Assembly (NCBI RefSeq): GCF_002104995.1
Contig: NW_024468259.1
Location: 310,001 to 374,000 of the forward strand
From: Linderina pennispora
Taxonomy: Eukaryota > Kickxellomycota > Kickxellomycetes > Kickxellales > Kickxellaceae
Reading direction: 5' to 3'
DNA length: 64,000 nt
A program made the position numbers and the translations under genes. Shown here one piece after another: positions 9,018 to 18,681 of this stretch. The notes under the pieces are model-generated. The model saw only the letters and a program-made list of their open reading frames with translations. It made no database searches and was not told where the DNA came from. Within the stretch, counting starts at the first letter, position 1. Every line of letters starts with the position of its first letter.

Positions 9018-10643
9018 ATGAACGGAGTAGGGCTGCTGACAATGATACGCGGACTCTTGGCGCTGACCCTAGTGGTGGCAGTATTCTCTTTCCTCCTCGA
9101 TCTGTTTGCACTCCAACCGATTTCGCGGCTGCAAGGCACATCCAAGCTCGTAACCAACCTCTTCAAACCCCCAAGCATGGTTCCACGCACAAACATCCTA
9201 GTAATCGGCGGCGGACTGGCCGGGCTCTCGGCAGCGACCGAGGCGCTCCACCAGACGCGCAACATGGCCGGCATCACAGTGACTCTGCTGGACAAGGAGG
9301 CACGCACAGGCGGCAACTCAGCCAAGGCATCGTCGGGCATCAACGGAGTGTACACCAGGACGCAAAAGGCCAACGGTATTGAGGACTCACTGGAGCTGTT
9401 CTCAAAGGACACGGTCAAGTCGGGCCATGGCAGATCAAACGAGACGCTGGTGGGGAAGCTGACGAGCGAGAGCACGCAGGCGGTGACGTGGCTGCAAGAG
9501 CAGTTCGGGCTGGACCTCGATGTGCTGGCGCAACTGGGCGGACATAGCCGGGCGCGCACGCACCGGCGGCCAGACATAAACGGCAAGCCGCAGCCAGTCG
9601 GCTGGGGCATCGTCAGCACGCTCGCCAAGCACCTGGCCAAGCACGACCCCCAGCGGTTCAGTCTGGTCACCGGAGCGCGCGTCACCGAGCTTGTCCAAAA
9701 GAACAGCCGCGTCACCGGCGTCGTTTACCAGGCTGCTGAGACCACTGAGAAGCTGGACTCGGACATTGTGGTTCTGGCGACTGGCGGATTTGCCGGCGAA
9801 GGCAGAAACGCCGATCTGCTGCAAAAGTATGCCCCACAGCTGGTCGGCTTGCCGGCCACCAATGGGCCGTTTGCCACTGGCGATGGCATGAAGTTGGCTG
9901 CGGCGGTGGGTGCGCAGCTGGTGGACATGGACCAGGTGCAGGTGCATCCGACTGGCTTTGTCAAGCGCGGTGATGCTGGTAATCCGACAAAGTTCCTGGC
10001 GGCCGAGGCGCTGCGCGGCGACGGCGGCGTTTTGCTGACGGGCCAAGGCAGACGGTTTGTCAATGAGCTCGAAACGCGTGACAAGGTCACTGACGCCATC
10101 AACCAGCACTGCATTAGCGATCTGTGCGCGCGCTACCCTGGCGACTACGTAGTCAATGAGCCACAAGCTGCCGCCTATCTTGTGCTGTCCGAGCAGGCCG
10201 CCAGCAAGTTCGGTCATGGGGCTTTGGGTTTCTACCAGAAAATGGGGCTAATCCAGAAGGCCGACAATCTGCAGGCACTGGCCGAGGCGCTGCGCGTGGA
10301 GCCGGAGACCTTGAGTCAGGCGCTGACAGGACACGACCAGGCGAGGCGGTCGGGCAATGACGAGTTTGGCAAGCATGTGTTCCCTGCTGACGCTGTCAGC
10401 TCTGGCGAATATTACTGGGGCGTGGTCACGCCCAGCCTGCACTACACTATGGGTGGCGTGCGGTTCGACGAGCACGCGCGGGTGCTGCGCGCCGACGGCT
10501 CCCCGATCCACGGCCTGCTGGCTGCTGGTGAGGTCACTGGCGGTCTGCATGGCGCCAACCGCCTGGGCGGCAATTCGCTGCTTGAATGTGTGGTGTTTGG
10601 CAGGGAAGCTGGCCGCCAGGCTGCGCTGGCTGTGAGCAGCTAA
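9018..10643 (+). CDS. OSM1: Soluble FAD-dependent fumarate reductase (Osm1/Frd1-like)
   Basis: This is a 541-residue flavoprotein that reduces fumarate to succinate with FAD/FMN and reoxidises flavins. In yeast, Osm1 works in mitochondria and ER to support oxidative folding without oxygen. It starts with a hydrophobic anchor or signal (LLTMIRGLLALTLVVAVFSF) and then the dinucleotide-binding VIGGGLAGLSAA near residue 62. Substrate-domain landmarks follow: TGGNSAKASSGING, VQVHPTGFV, AEALRGDGG and the C-terminal HGLLAAGEVTGGLHGANRLGGNSL. The frame is open a little upstream but only through a non-ATG codon; the ATG at 9018 places the hydrophobic segment at the N-terminus. Intact, no intron. Confidence 0.93.
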   Translation: MNGVGLLTMIRGLLALTLVVAVFSFLLDLFALQPISRLQGTSKLVTNLFKPPSMVPRTNILVIGGGLAGLSAATEALHQTRNMAGITVTLLDKEARTGGNSAKASSGINGVYTRTQKANGIEDSLELFSKDTVKSGHGRSNETLVGKLTSESTQAVTWLQEQFGLDLDVLAQLGGHSRARTHRRPDINGKPQPVGWGIVSTLAKHLAKHDPQRFSLVTGARVTELVQKNSRVTGVVYQAAETTEKLDSDIVVLATGGFAGEGRNADLLQKYAPQLVGLPATNGPFATGDGMKLAAAVGAQLVDMDQVQVHPTGFVKRGDAGNPTKFLAAEALRGDGGVLLTGQGRRFVNELETRDKVTDAINQHCISDLCARYPGDYVVNEPQAAAYLVLSEQAASKFGHGALGFYQKMGLIQKADNLQALAEALRVEPETLSQALTGHDQARRSGNDEFGKHVFPADAVSSGEYYWGVVTPSLHYTMGGVRFDEHARVLRADGSPIHGLLAAGEVTGGLHGANRLGGNSLLECVVFGREAGRQAALAVSS

Positions 10644-11406
10644 ATTTAGGTTTTGGGTAGTGCTAGCTTTTATAACAATCAATGCCAAGATTCTGCGGAG
10701 ATTTCCCGCATCACAATGGGTGCTGGCTGTCCACTCAACTGTTTCGGCGATCGAGTCGCTGTGCACCCCGGGTGCAAATAATGAGGCGGCAGACTACCTG
10801 TGTCTGTATTCCTAGGCTTGAGTAGGCGAAATTTGTCCCTCCGATCATTCCCCGATATAGCCAAAAATAACAGGCGCGAAAACGGACTTGTTTCCGTATA
10901 CGCAGCACCACGGAAAACCTGGACACCATGCAGGCTTGTGTGGCAGTGTAGAAACAATGCTTCTCCCCTAGTGGCTGCTCTCCAGTACTCCAAAGTCAAA
11001 GTGAGGGTTTTTTTGGCTCTACGGAACATGGGGTTTAGGTCTCGTCGCACACCTAGTGGGCAATTCTGCCCGGGGAAGAGCCAGCCATTCGCTGGTGCCA
11101 CCATCATGCAAAGGTTTGTAATCAGAGCACCACACTAGGGATGACTAAAGTGCAATTCGTGTGTGGATAGCCCTCCCCAGCAGAGGCAGTTTTTCTTAAA
11201 AGCGTGGCCGAATCCAAGCTTTCGTTTTCCGCTTTGCTTCCAACGCTTTTTCCCCCATTTATTCATTTACGTCAAAGGAGTTCAGAATTTTTTGTATTTT
11301 CATTGTTTCCGCGACAAAGCCCTCTCCTCTACTTTCCTGTATAGAAGTGCACCACCGGCCTTTTTCCTTTCATAGATAACGCTTTACTTTTTTCTTTCAT
11401 ACTTTG
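10644..11406. other. Intergenic region
   Basis: No supported gene. A minus-strand frame at 10679-11107 is long but has no domain signature and unusual composition. The last 200 bp before the next gene are rich in T and C tracts, typical of promoters here. Confidence 0.4.
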
Positions 11407-14190
11407 ATGGACAGTACGCTTTCGCAGGAGACGCAGCAGCAGCAAGAGAACGCTCAGCGGTACCGGTCAGACCGGCGTCCCTCGCTCCAGGCGTCGTGGT
11501 CAGAGACAACGCTGGACAGACACAGCAATACGAGCCATAGCAGTCTTCTATTACTTGACCCACAACCGCTAGCGCCAACGCATATGCAGCAGGTGCGGAC
11601 AATGCAGTACTCGACAGCAGAGCATCCAGCGCAGCTGCCACGGCGGGTCTCGACCCCGGCACCCGTGGCCATACAGCAGGAACCACGGCGGTACAATTCG
11701 CACGGGCACCGGGCACCACCATTGCCTCTGCGCACGTCGCTGGATGTGCGTCGGCGGCCGACAGACATGTCGCCGTTAACACCCCTGACAACGCGGATCC
11801 ACCGGACTTCGGCAACCATGCCTACGGATCTGAATGTGATCTCGGCACCGCCGGTCACGTCATTTGTAGCAGTGGAGCCTAGCGCACCGCCTATGCCTTC
11901 AGAGCCCAGCGAGATGGCGGAGCCCGAGAGCCTCAGCACCAGCAGCAGTTCCAGCGGGCTGGCGTCGCTGCGGGGCGTGGAGAATCCGCATATCCGGCAC
12001 GAGCCAACGATGCCACCGGAGGAGGTGCAGCGGGTGGCTTTGCGCAAGGCCAAGGAGTACGGTGGCGAGCAGATGTTCAGCGACAAGGTGTTGAATTTCC
12101 GCGATATCGGCGCCAGCGTCATCAAGCTGCAGCTCAAGCTGCACGATGAGCGCGGGCTGTCGAAAAAGGAAGGGCCGATGCCCGGCGTGGTGTTCCGATC
12201 GGCCGAGCTCGGGTCGGCCGGAGAGAGAGACGTCAAGACGCTGTTTTCCAGATACGGTATCCGCACAATCATTGATTTGCGGTCGGAGCTGGAGGCCCGG
12301 GCCAGCGACATCCTGACCAAGCACTATCCCGCGTCACTGGAGCCGACGCCGGGCCAGAGCATGGAGAAGCTGGTCAAGCTGCGGCAGCAGCAGATCCGCC
12401 AGACCATCGTCGAGGTGGCGGCGCACGACTACGAGGGCGCGGCCAAGCCGTGGGAGCGCACCGGCGACTCGCAGCATGCGTGGACGCAAAAGAACTCGCT
12501 CCGGTACTCGCGCATGCTCGGCGATGCCCGCAACGACCCGTTGGCCCGGGCGCTTTCGCACCTGTATGATCAGCGTGGATCAGACTCCGAGACCCAGATC
12601 ACTGGGACCGCGCCATACGTGCCTAGGTGCGACGTCACCGAGCAGGTGCCTATGGCTGTGCATATAGAGCCGCCAAGAGCCCCGCTGCCGGCGATTCCGT
12701 CCGAGCCCACGAGTCCAGTGGAGAGTAGGGAGGTGCCGAGGCCAATTATCCGGCCGACGCGCAACAGCGTGGGCTCGGCACTGGACTGGGGCGATGACAC
12801 GCTGCAGCATCTAAGGTCGTGCTGGGATCACACGACGTCTCAGCTGGGCGGTTTGGCGGCTGATGGCAGCGTCATCGCTCCCCCGCCAGCTGTGCATATT
12901 GAACGGGAGCCTAGCCCCGTGCCCGCCCCGCGCCCGCACATCACCATCATCACACCTTCGGTGCAGGCAGCCGAGAACGACGCCAGTGCCAGCAAGGGTG
13001 ATGATGCTGATGAGCTGTTGTCAATCTCGAGCGGTGCCGAGGAGGACATCGAGGAGGGACTTGACGACTACGAGGACAGCGACAGCGGGATCAAGATGAC
13101 CAAGCAGCCAGGCGACGACATGGCGTTCGGGCTCAAGCGCGTCAGCAACCCGCCAGCGCGGCCCTCGATGCAGAGTCTCTCGCATTTGTCGGACAAGAGC
13201 AGGCACAGCGAGAGTCCCGACGATCTGGCGATACCCAAGCTGACCACGCACCGCGCCAGCACTGCACCAATAGAGGAGTCGGATGCGTCGGAGCGGACCG
13301 AGGGGATGGCGGCCTGGCGGCAGTCGACGCCAGAGCATGATCAAGGCATGCGGTTCGCCGAGCGCGGGCGCAACCGGCGACGCATGGTGCGTAGCAATCC
13401 GCCGGGGATGCAGCCGGGGCGGACGATCATCGAGAACCGGTTCGACGGGCGGCGGCGGCGGTTCCGGTGCAATTTGCTGGGCGACAACTACCGGCGCAAA
13501 TGCGTATGGGCCAGCGCCCCGTGGTCGACCAAGCTCAAGGTGATTCTGCGGTTTGCGACGTTCAACAAGGCCGAGGCGATCCGCACCATTGGGCGCGAGG
13601 TGCTGGCGCCGCGCGGGCTGGCTGGGTCGTACGAGGACTATGTGGACTATTGTAAGGAGGAGTTTGCGTCGGTGATGCGCATTTTTGCCGATCCGTGTGC
13701 CTACCCGATTCTGTTCCACTGCCAGCACGGCAAGGACCGCACCGGCATTGTGGCCGCGCTGCTGCTAGGCATTCTGGAGGTCGATGACGAGATCATTGCC
13801 CAGGACTATGCGCTGTCGCAGGCCAATCTGGTCTCGGTGCGCCACCGCATGGAGACGCTCGATATGGGCGCTGTGGGCCTGCCGCCCAGCTTCTGCGATA
13901 CTCCGGCGCCGGTAATGCGTAACCTGCTGCGCCATATCCGCAAGAACTACGGGTCAGTGCGCGGCTACCTGCGCACTGCCGGCATGCGCGAGCAGGAAAT
14001 CAACACCGTCGCCTGGTGTCTGCGCGGTAACTTTTGCGGCATCGTCCACGCCCAGTCGCGTCTGGCGCAGTCCCAGGCCCGCAAGATGTACCTGCGCCCG
14101 TCGCTGGCCAGCTCTGATTTGTTCGACCGCCCCAAGGACCAGCACCGCGAGCGCAAGGACTCGCGTGTGGAGGTCGAGCAGACTAGCTGA
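11407..14190 (+). CDS. Tyrosine phosphatase (Y_phosphatase3 type) with long disordered insertion
   Basis: A 927-residue protein. The first 200 residues are Ser/Thr/Pro-rich and probably disordered. The phosphatase domain starts with NFRDIGASVI near residue 230 and IRTIIDLRSELEAR near 280. A low-complexity acidic and Ser-rich insertion of about 400 residues follows. The domain resumes near residue 680 and carries the catalytic CX5R loop, HCQHGKDRTG, with Cys near residue 772. The C-terminal part (residues 800-890) has the helical bundle with SVRHRMETLD typical of PF13350. Family members dephosphorylate phosphotyrosine or phosphoinositides; the substrate here is unknown. The ATG at 11407 is the first in frame. 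Intact and intron-free over 2.8 kb. Confidence 0.88.
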   Translation: MDSTLSQETQQQQENAQRYRSDRRPSLQASWSETTLDRHSNTSHSSLLLLDPQPLAPTHMQQVRTMQYSTAEHPAQLPRRVSTPAPVAIQQEPRRYNSHGHRAPPLPLRTSLDVRRRPTDMSPLTPLTTRIHRTSATMPTDLNVISAPPVTSFVAVEPSAPPMPSEPSEMAEPESLSTSSSSSGLASLRGVENPHIRHEPTMPPEEVQRVALRKAKEYGGEQMFSDKVLNFRDIGASVIKLQLKLHDERGLSKKEGPMPGVVFRSAELGSAGERDVKTLFSRYGIRTIIDLRSELEARASDILTKHYPASLEPTPGQSMEKLVKLRQQQIRQTIVEVAAHDYEGAAKPWERTGDSQHAWTQKNSLRYSRMLGDARNDPLARALSHLYDQRGSDSETQITGTAPYVPRCDVTEQVPMAVHIEPPRAPLPAIPSEPTSPVESREVPRPIIRPTRNSVGSALDWGDDTLQHLRSCWDHTTSQLGGLAADGSVIAPPPAVHIEREPSPVPAPRPHITIITPSVQAAENDASASKGDDADELLSISSGAEEDIEEGLDDYEDSDSGIKMTKQPGDDMAFGLKRVSNPPARPSMQSLSHLSDKSRHSESPDDLAIPKLTTHRASTAPIEESDASERTEGMAAWRQSTPEHDQGMRFAERGRNRRRMVRSNPPGMQPGRTIIENRFDGRRRRFRCNLLGDNYRRKCVWASAPWSTKLKVILRFATFNKAEAIRTIGREVLAPRGLAGSYEDYVDYCKEEFASVMRIFADPCAYPILFHCQHGKDRTGIVAALLLGILEVDDEIIAQDYALSQANLVSVRHRMETLDMGAVGLPPSFCDTPAPVMRNLLRHIRKNYGSVRGYLRTAGMREQEINTVAWCLRGNFCGIVHAQSRLAQSQARKMYLRPSLASSDLFDRPKDQHRERKDSRVEVEQTS

Positions 14191-14514
14191 GAAGGCTATA
14201 GTTTTTTCTTGTACTGAGAATCACAATTGCCCCCACCCGTAATTTATTGCCTAGTAGCACCCATTGGCTTGCCGCTCAGTTGCCTGTGTTCCAGGCCTCC
14301 CGCACTACACCGCACCGCATGCACAATGGCCTAACTCCAGGGGGAATATAGCAGTGCGCGTGCCTCCCTGTTTAGGATGCCCTCATTGTGCAGGCTCTCC
14401 TGCTTCTTCCCAGCACTGGCGGACCAGACGAGTCTAACCTCGCCCCTCTCATGTCTCCGCGACACCTGCAAGAGCCACAATTTCCCTGTATCTTTTCTAC
14501 TCTCACTATCCAGA
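14191..14514. other. Intergenic region
   Basis: 324 bp between two same-strand genes. The next gene's frame is open from an ATG at 14377, but the extra 46 residues are Cys/Ser-rich and sit before the better start at 14515, so the region is taken as promoter and 5' leader. Confidence 0.4.
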
Positions 14515-16053
14515 ATGCTCACATCTCCGCTGCTTCGTGTCGGCCGGTGGTCGGCAGCAGCCACAGGTTTCATGGCGGTTTGCCTGGTGCAGGCCACAGT
14601 GAACATCGCCTTCTCAGCACATTTCATTGCACGACTGCGGGCGCAGGCGCCGGACTCGCAATACATCGTCTATGACAGCGGATGCATCGCGGCCCAGGTA
14701 TTTGCAGCTGCACTGGCCTACGGCGGGCTGCATGTGCGCAGCTTCCCGCTAGTGACGACAGCGACAGCATTCGATGTGGTGCTGGCAGTATTTCGGGCAG
14801 CGCAGCTGGCGCAGGCGCATATGGGCGTGGCGGGAATGCAGGCAGCCAGCATTGCGGTGACGCTGGTGGGGTGCGCAGCGAAGGCGTATGTGGAGAGCCG
14901 ATGGCTGCGGCGGGAGTTCGGATGGCAGGTGTACCGGGCGCTGGGCGCCGACCGCGCAATGCAGCGCATGTTTCTGCTGCACCAGGTGCTATTGTCAGTC
15001 AGCATTCTGGGTGCTGCGGTGTTTGTCGAGTTCTGGCTGCTGGTGGCTGTAGCGCAGGCGGACGGGTGGCTGCGCAATGTCTTTATTTTGGTCCTGGCGG
15101 CCGTCCTAATAACCATGGTTTTGTTTGCAGCCGTCCAGGAGCTGCCATGGGTGATGCGTGCATGTGCTGCTGTGCTCATTGCCACACCGGTGTACTTTAT
15201 CTACATGCTGGTTGCGGTCAACCGCCAGGAGCGGTACCGCGGCGGCCGCAAGTACCTAAGCGTGATGCTGACCGTACTTGTGCTTCTTGACAGTGCTCTG
15301 GCTATGCTCTGCATTGCCGTCTGCCGCACCTTCAACCGTGGCCTGCGCCAGCGGCTCCGCCGGTTCCAGATCATGGCCCGTGGCGAGGTCGATCTAGCTG
15401 CCGTCTCCAAGCCCGCCGCGGATCGCCCGGAGAAACCACCGCATGCCCTGACCCTGCGCTTCCGCATCGAAGACCTCGACGCCCCCATCCGCTCGGCCAT
15501 ATGCTCAGTGCGCTCCGAGCACAGAGACGAGGTGCGCCGCTGGGAAATACTCGCTCCGGGCATTGCTGATCCCGAGCTCGTGCGGTCGTTTGTGTCCGAC
15601 AAGGCTGTGCTGTCTCGATCGGCTATGTCTGACCCGCTGCCCTCCTCGGTCGGCAGCTCCGTGTCGTGTGTCTTGTCGGCTGGCGAGCTCGCTGCCGCTG
15701 CTCCACCATCGACCCTTTCGTCGTTCCCCAGCGCCAGCTTCTCTGCAGTCACCAACGAGCCGTCGTTCGTCGGCACCAGAGACTTTGAGGATGACAAGGC
15801 CCTGTACGATACCCTGCAGCGTCCGCTGGAGCTCAGAGTCACCAACCCTGATGTCCGCACCCAAAAGAGCCGTCTCGCCCCATCGACTGTCAGCTCCTCC
15901 ACCGACACCCTGCGCACTGCCCTATCATCGCTCCAGGAGGATCCCGACCAGGGCTTCGATGTTGTTTCCATGCGCGAGACCAAATCCAAAGCATCGTTTG
16001 AATCTGCCAATTCTCTGCCTCCGCCAGCATATTTCCCCTCCACATCCAAGTAG
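14515..16053 (+). CDS. UPF0658-like Golgi membrane protein
   Basis: The protein (512 residues from this ATG) has about seven hydrophobic segments in its first 290 residues. Between the third and fourth comes the block RREFGWQVYRALGADRAMQRMF, and the last helix is followed by CRTFNRGLR. These resemble fungal UPF0658 Golgi membrane proteins, which have an FGWKIYKRIGAD-like loop and an NFGRGLK end. Biochemical function is unknown. The last 220 residues are cytosolic-looking, Ser/Asp-rich, with repeated SSS blocks and probable phosphorylation sites. The frame also has an ATG at 14377, but it would place 46 unrelated residues ahead of the first helix. Convergent with REC8, 29 bp between stops. Confidence 0.65.
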   Translation: MLTSPLLRVGRWSAAATGFMAVCLVQATVNIAFSAHFIARLRAQAPDSQYIVYDSGCIAAQVFAAALAYGGLHVRSFPLVTTATAFDVVLAVFRAAQLAQAHMGVAGMQAASIAVTLVGCAAKAYVESRWLRREFGWQVYRALGADRAMQRMFLLHQVLLSVSILGAAVFVEFWLLVAVAQADGWLRNVFILVLAAVLITMVLFAAVQELPWVMRACAAVLIATPVYFIYMLVAVNRQERYRGGRKYLSVMLTVLVLLDSALAMLCIAVCRTFNRGLRQRLRRFQIMARGEVDLAAVSKPAADRPEKPPHALTLRFRIEDLDAPIRSAICSVRSEHRDEVRRWEILAPGIADPELVRSFVSDKAVLSRSAMSDPLPSSVGSSVSCVLSAGELAAAAPPSTLSSFPSASFSAVTNEPSFVGTRDFEDDKALYDTLQRPLELRVTNPDVRTQKSRLAPSTVSSSTDTLRTALSSLQEDPDQGFDVVSMRETKSKASFESANSLPPPAYFPSTSK

Positions 16054-16082
16054 CTTTGCAAAAGACAACTATGTATTTTTTT

Positions 16083-18195
16083 TCATTTCCATCCATTTAT
16101 TTCTTTTTCAATAGAGATTTCAATACCGCTATATGGTGATGCCTGGTAGACGTGGAGCACAGAGTGCGTGGCCATCTGGAGTAAATCCATGAACGCCCGC
16201 GCTGCAACACGCCGCTTGTTGTGTGGTGCCTGGACCAAGTCGCCGAACTGTGCTGTGCCCGTTCTGCTGATTTTGGATACAACAAAATGATAGAATTTGC
16301 GCGAATCGTCGTTGGGCATATCACGCTCGTTACCCGCATTCCTGGTGTCAAGAAACCCATCCAAATCATCATCCCCATCATCACCTGCTCCTATGTCCCT
16401 ATGCGCTGCTGGCATATCTGCGGTCAGTTCAAATTCTTGCACCTCCAACTCATCCGCTGATGGTGGGTCCAGTGACGCCAAACGCGATGGTGTCGACTGC
16501 ACGCTAGCCGCATGTGACCCGCCGTGCCGAGATCCAACTCCAGGGCTCGACTCTGTGCGCATCGAGACTGACACTCTGCGCTGTGCCATCTCGCCAGCAC
16601 CGGGGTTCAGCCAGGGAATATCCAGCTCAATGCTATGCAGCTGCAGCTCTTCTTCCTCGCGCTCAAACATCCGCCGGGCCACCTCAGACGGTGACTGTCC
16701 ACGCCCCATCTCCAGCTCAAAGTGCTCGTCAGATACAATGCTTCTATAGTCGAGCCCTGCATCTATGCTTGGCTTTGGTGAGCTGCTCGGCATTGCAATA
16801 TGCATATCTCCATCATGAGCCGTTTCGCCCAGCAGCCTAGAGAACACTGACAGTCTGCCTGCCGATGTCGCAGCAGCGACTACCAGCGAGATCCGGTGTT
16901 CTAGGTTCACCCGTTTGCACTCAGCGACCCTAGCCATCACCTTACTTCGCTGCGCTGCCTGCCAGTAGCACGTATTACCCCACAGATCCGTCACCCGTGC
17001 CTGGTATGTCGCAGCCAACTGTTGAGCAAGTGGGCGTCCATTCGGCGCAATACTGTTTAGTCGCCGCCGCTTTGGTAAGTGGTCCGGGTCTGTTGCTGCA
17101 TCTCTGCTGTCTCCAGAATCCCAGTCGCGCAGAACACTATTCTCAACTTCCTCTAGCACTCGGTCATCAGCCTCTGCGGCTGGTGCATGCAAGATCGGAT
17201 CTGCATCGCCAAACTTCAGCGTTGCATGATCTGTCGGGTCCAGGCATTGCAAGACACCACCCAGCTGCCCTGGTGTAACATTCCTTATCAGACCCTCTGC
17301 CGGGATTTGCGACAAAAAATACATCTCTGTCCTTGCGCTAGTTGCCGTAGTGCCAGTGTGCGAACGCTGGGGCTTTGCAGCCCCACCGCTACCCGGTCTG
17401 GCAATAAACTGGATATTTCCTCCACTGTCAAAGTGGACGGGTACCTCGGCATCAAACAACAGATGCTCAAAATCATCATCCATCCCACAGATACCATCAT
17501 CCGCTGCCAGCAAAAGCGGGTCGAGGATCGAGTTTGATCTGCTGCTGGTACTACTGTTACAGTCAACCGAGCCGGAACGAGGTACTTGTACGTCAGGAAG
17601 CGAGATGGATGCCCAGTCACTGGTATGCGGTGCGATGCGAGCGTTGTGGTCAAGCTTGCTGTCCTTGAGATCTACGTCGGCAGACTTGATCCATCCCAAT
17701 TCACGCAGCCGTTTCACAGTCTTCTGGGCTGACACTTCGTTCCCACTACCCTCAGCGCCTATAATAGCCAGCTGTATATCAGTGCTTCCCATGCGAGTCA
17801 ATGTACGTCGGGACTGTGACATCAGGTAGTGTGATCGGACGCACATCCTGAAGTGTTGTCGTGGCAGTGGTCGCATTCCAGGTAGCATCATGCTGCTGGC
17901 CGATAACCCAAGGCGTCGATAGAACGCGCACCCATGTCGAGTGGCAGTCAGTATAGAGTAACATGGCCTTGCGCTGTAGCGCGCGTACTAGGCCGATCAG
18001 CAGTGTCGATGTCAACCGCAGAGCCATTGGCGCCCGAGGCGCGAGCAGGTCCTGGCAGGCAGCTGGGATGTCAATACTGCTCAGTTCATTCGCTGTGATG
18101 CGCCGCCAGCGAGACCGCTCGCCCATTGTCGCCAGCAACCAGATTGTGCCAAAGTGGTGCCCGCGCTTGCAAAGCAAATCCTGGGAATAAAACAT
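16083..18195 (-). CDS. REC8: Meiotic cohesin alpha-kleisin Rec8
   Basis: Rec8 closes the cohesin ring between Smc1 and Smc3 in meiosis. The N-terminal kleisin domain begins at an ATG at 18195 with MFYSQDLLCKRGHHFGTIWLLATM and continues with PMALRLTSTLLIGLVRALQRK, closer to Rec8 than to mitotic Rad21. The C-terminal winged helix is at the other end: FYHFVVSKISRTGTAQFGDL, followed by ARAFMDLLQMATH. The middle is acidic and disordered, as usual for kleisins. The frame changes once near 17800. Either one extra base is present (703 residues, no intron) or a 61-bp GT...AG intron lies at 17746-17806. Both keep the two ends in frame. The presence of this gene implies a meiotic cycle. Confidence 0.85.
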
Positions 18196-18681
18196 GCCAA
18201 GGTAGTCGAAAACAGGGGGGATGCAAGGCATGCAAGTATGCACATCCTCGGCTCTTCCCTTCGCTCCCTCCCTTTTTAACTGGAATCATCCTTGAATGAT
18301 GAATGCTATGTGTATGCGCATACATTTATTTCAAGCTCAGACCCGCCATGAGCCAGCAGCAGATGCAATCAAAAGCTTCTTTTGTACCCTTCTAGTGCTT
18401 GATGACAACATGCACTTCATAAACCAGGGCTAACCTGCAGAAAAGTATGAGTTAATTCAATATCCATACCGGCTGGAACCATGTTTCTTTCGCTTCACAT
18501 GGATGTGCGGTATAGCAGCGGGTCATCCCTTTGGCAACCCATCACTCAGTGCACACAGGCTGAAAGCGGAGAGAATGGAAAATGTATTTGCGGGAGAAAA
18601 AATAAGGTAAACACAGGTAAAAATTTTGATGTTAGCACAGGGAGAATATGTGTTTTTGATCCACGAGACAAGAGCGCGTGC
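18196..18681. other. Intergenic region between REC8 start and nagA stop
   Basis: 486 bp with no supported gene. A plus-strand frame at 18481-18777 runs into the end of nagA antisense and lacks any domain. Confidence 0.4.

Noticed and set aside
10679-11107. Minus-strand ORF of 142 codons between OSM1 and the phosphatase gene
   Set aside because: No domain, no CT-rich leader and unusual composition; competing frames on the other strand are as long.
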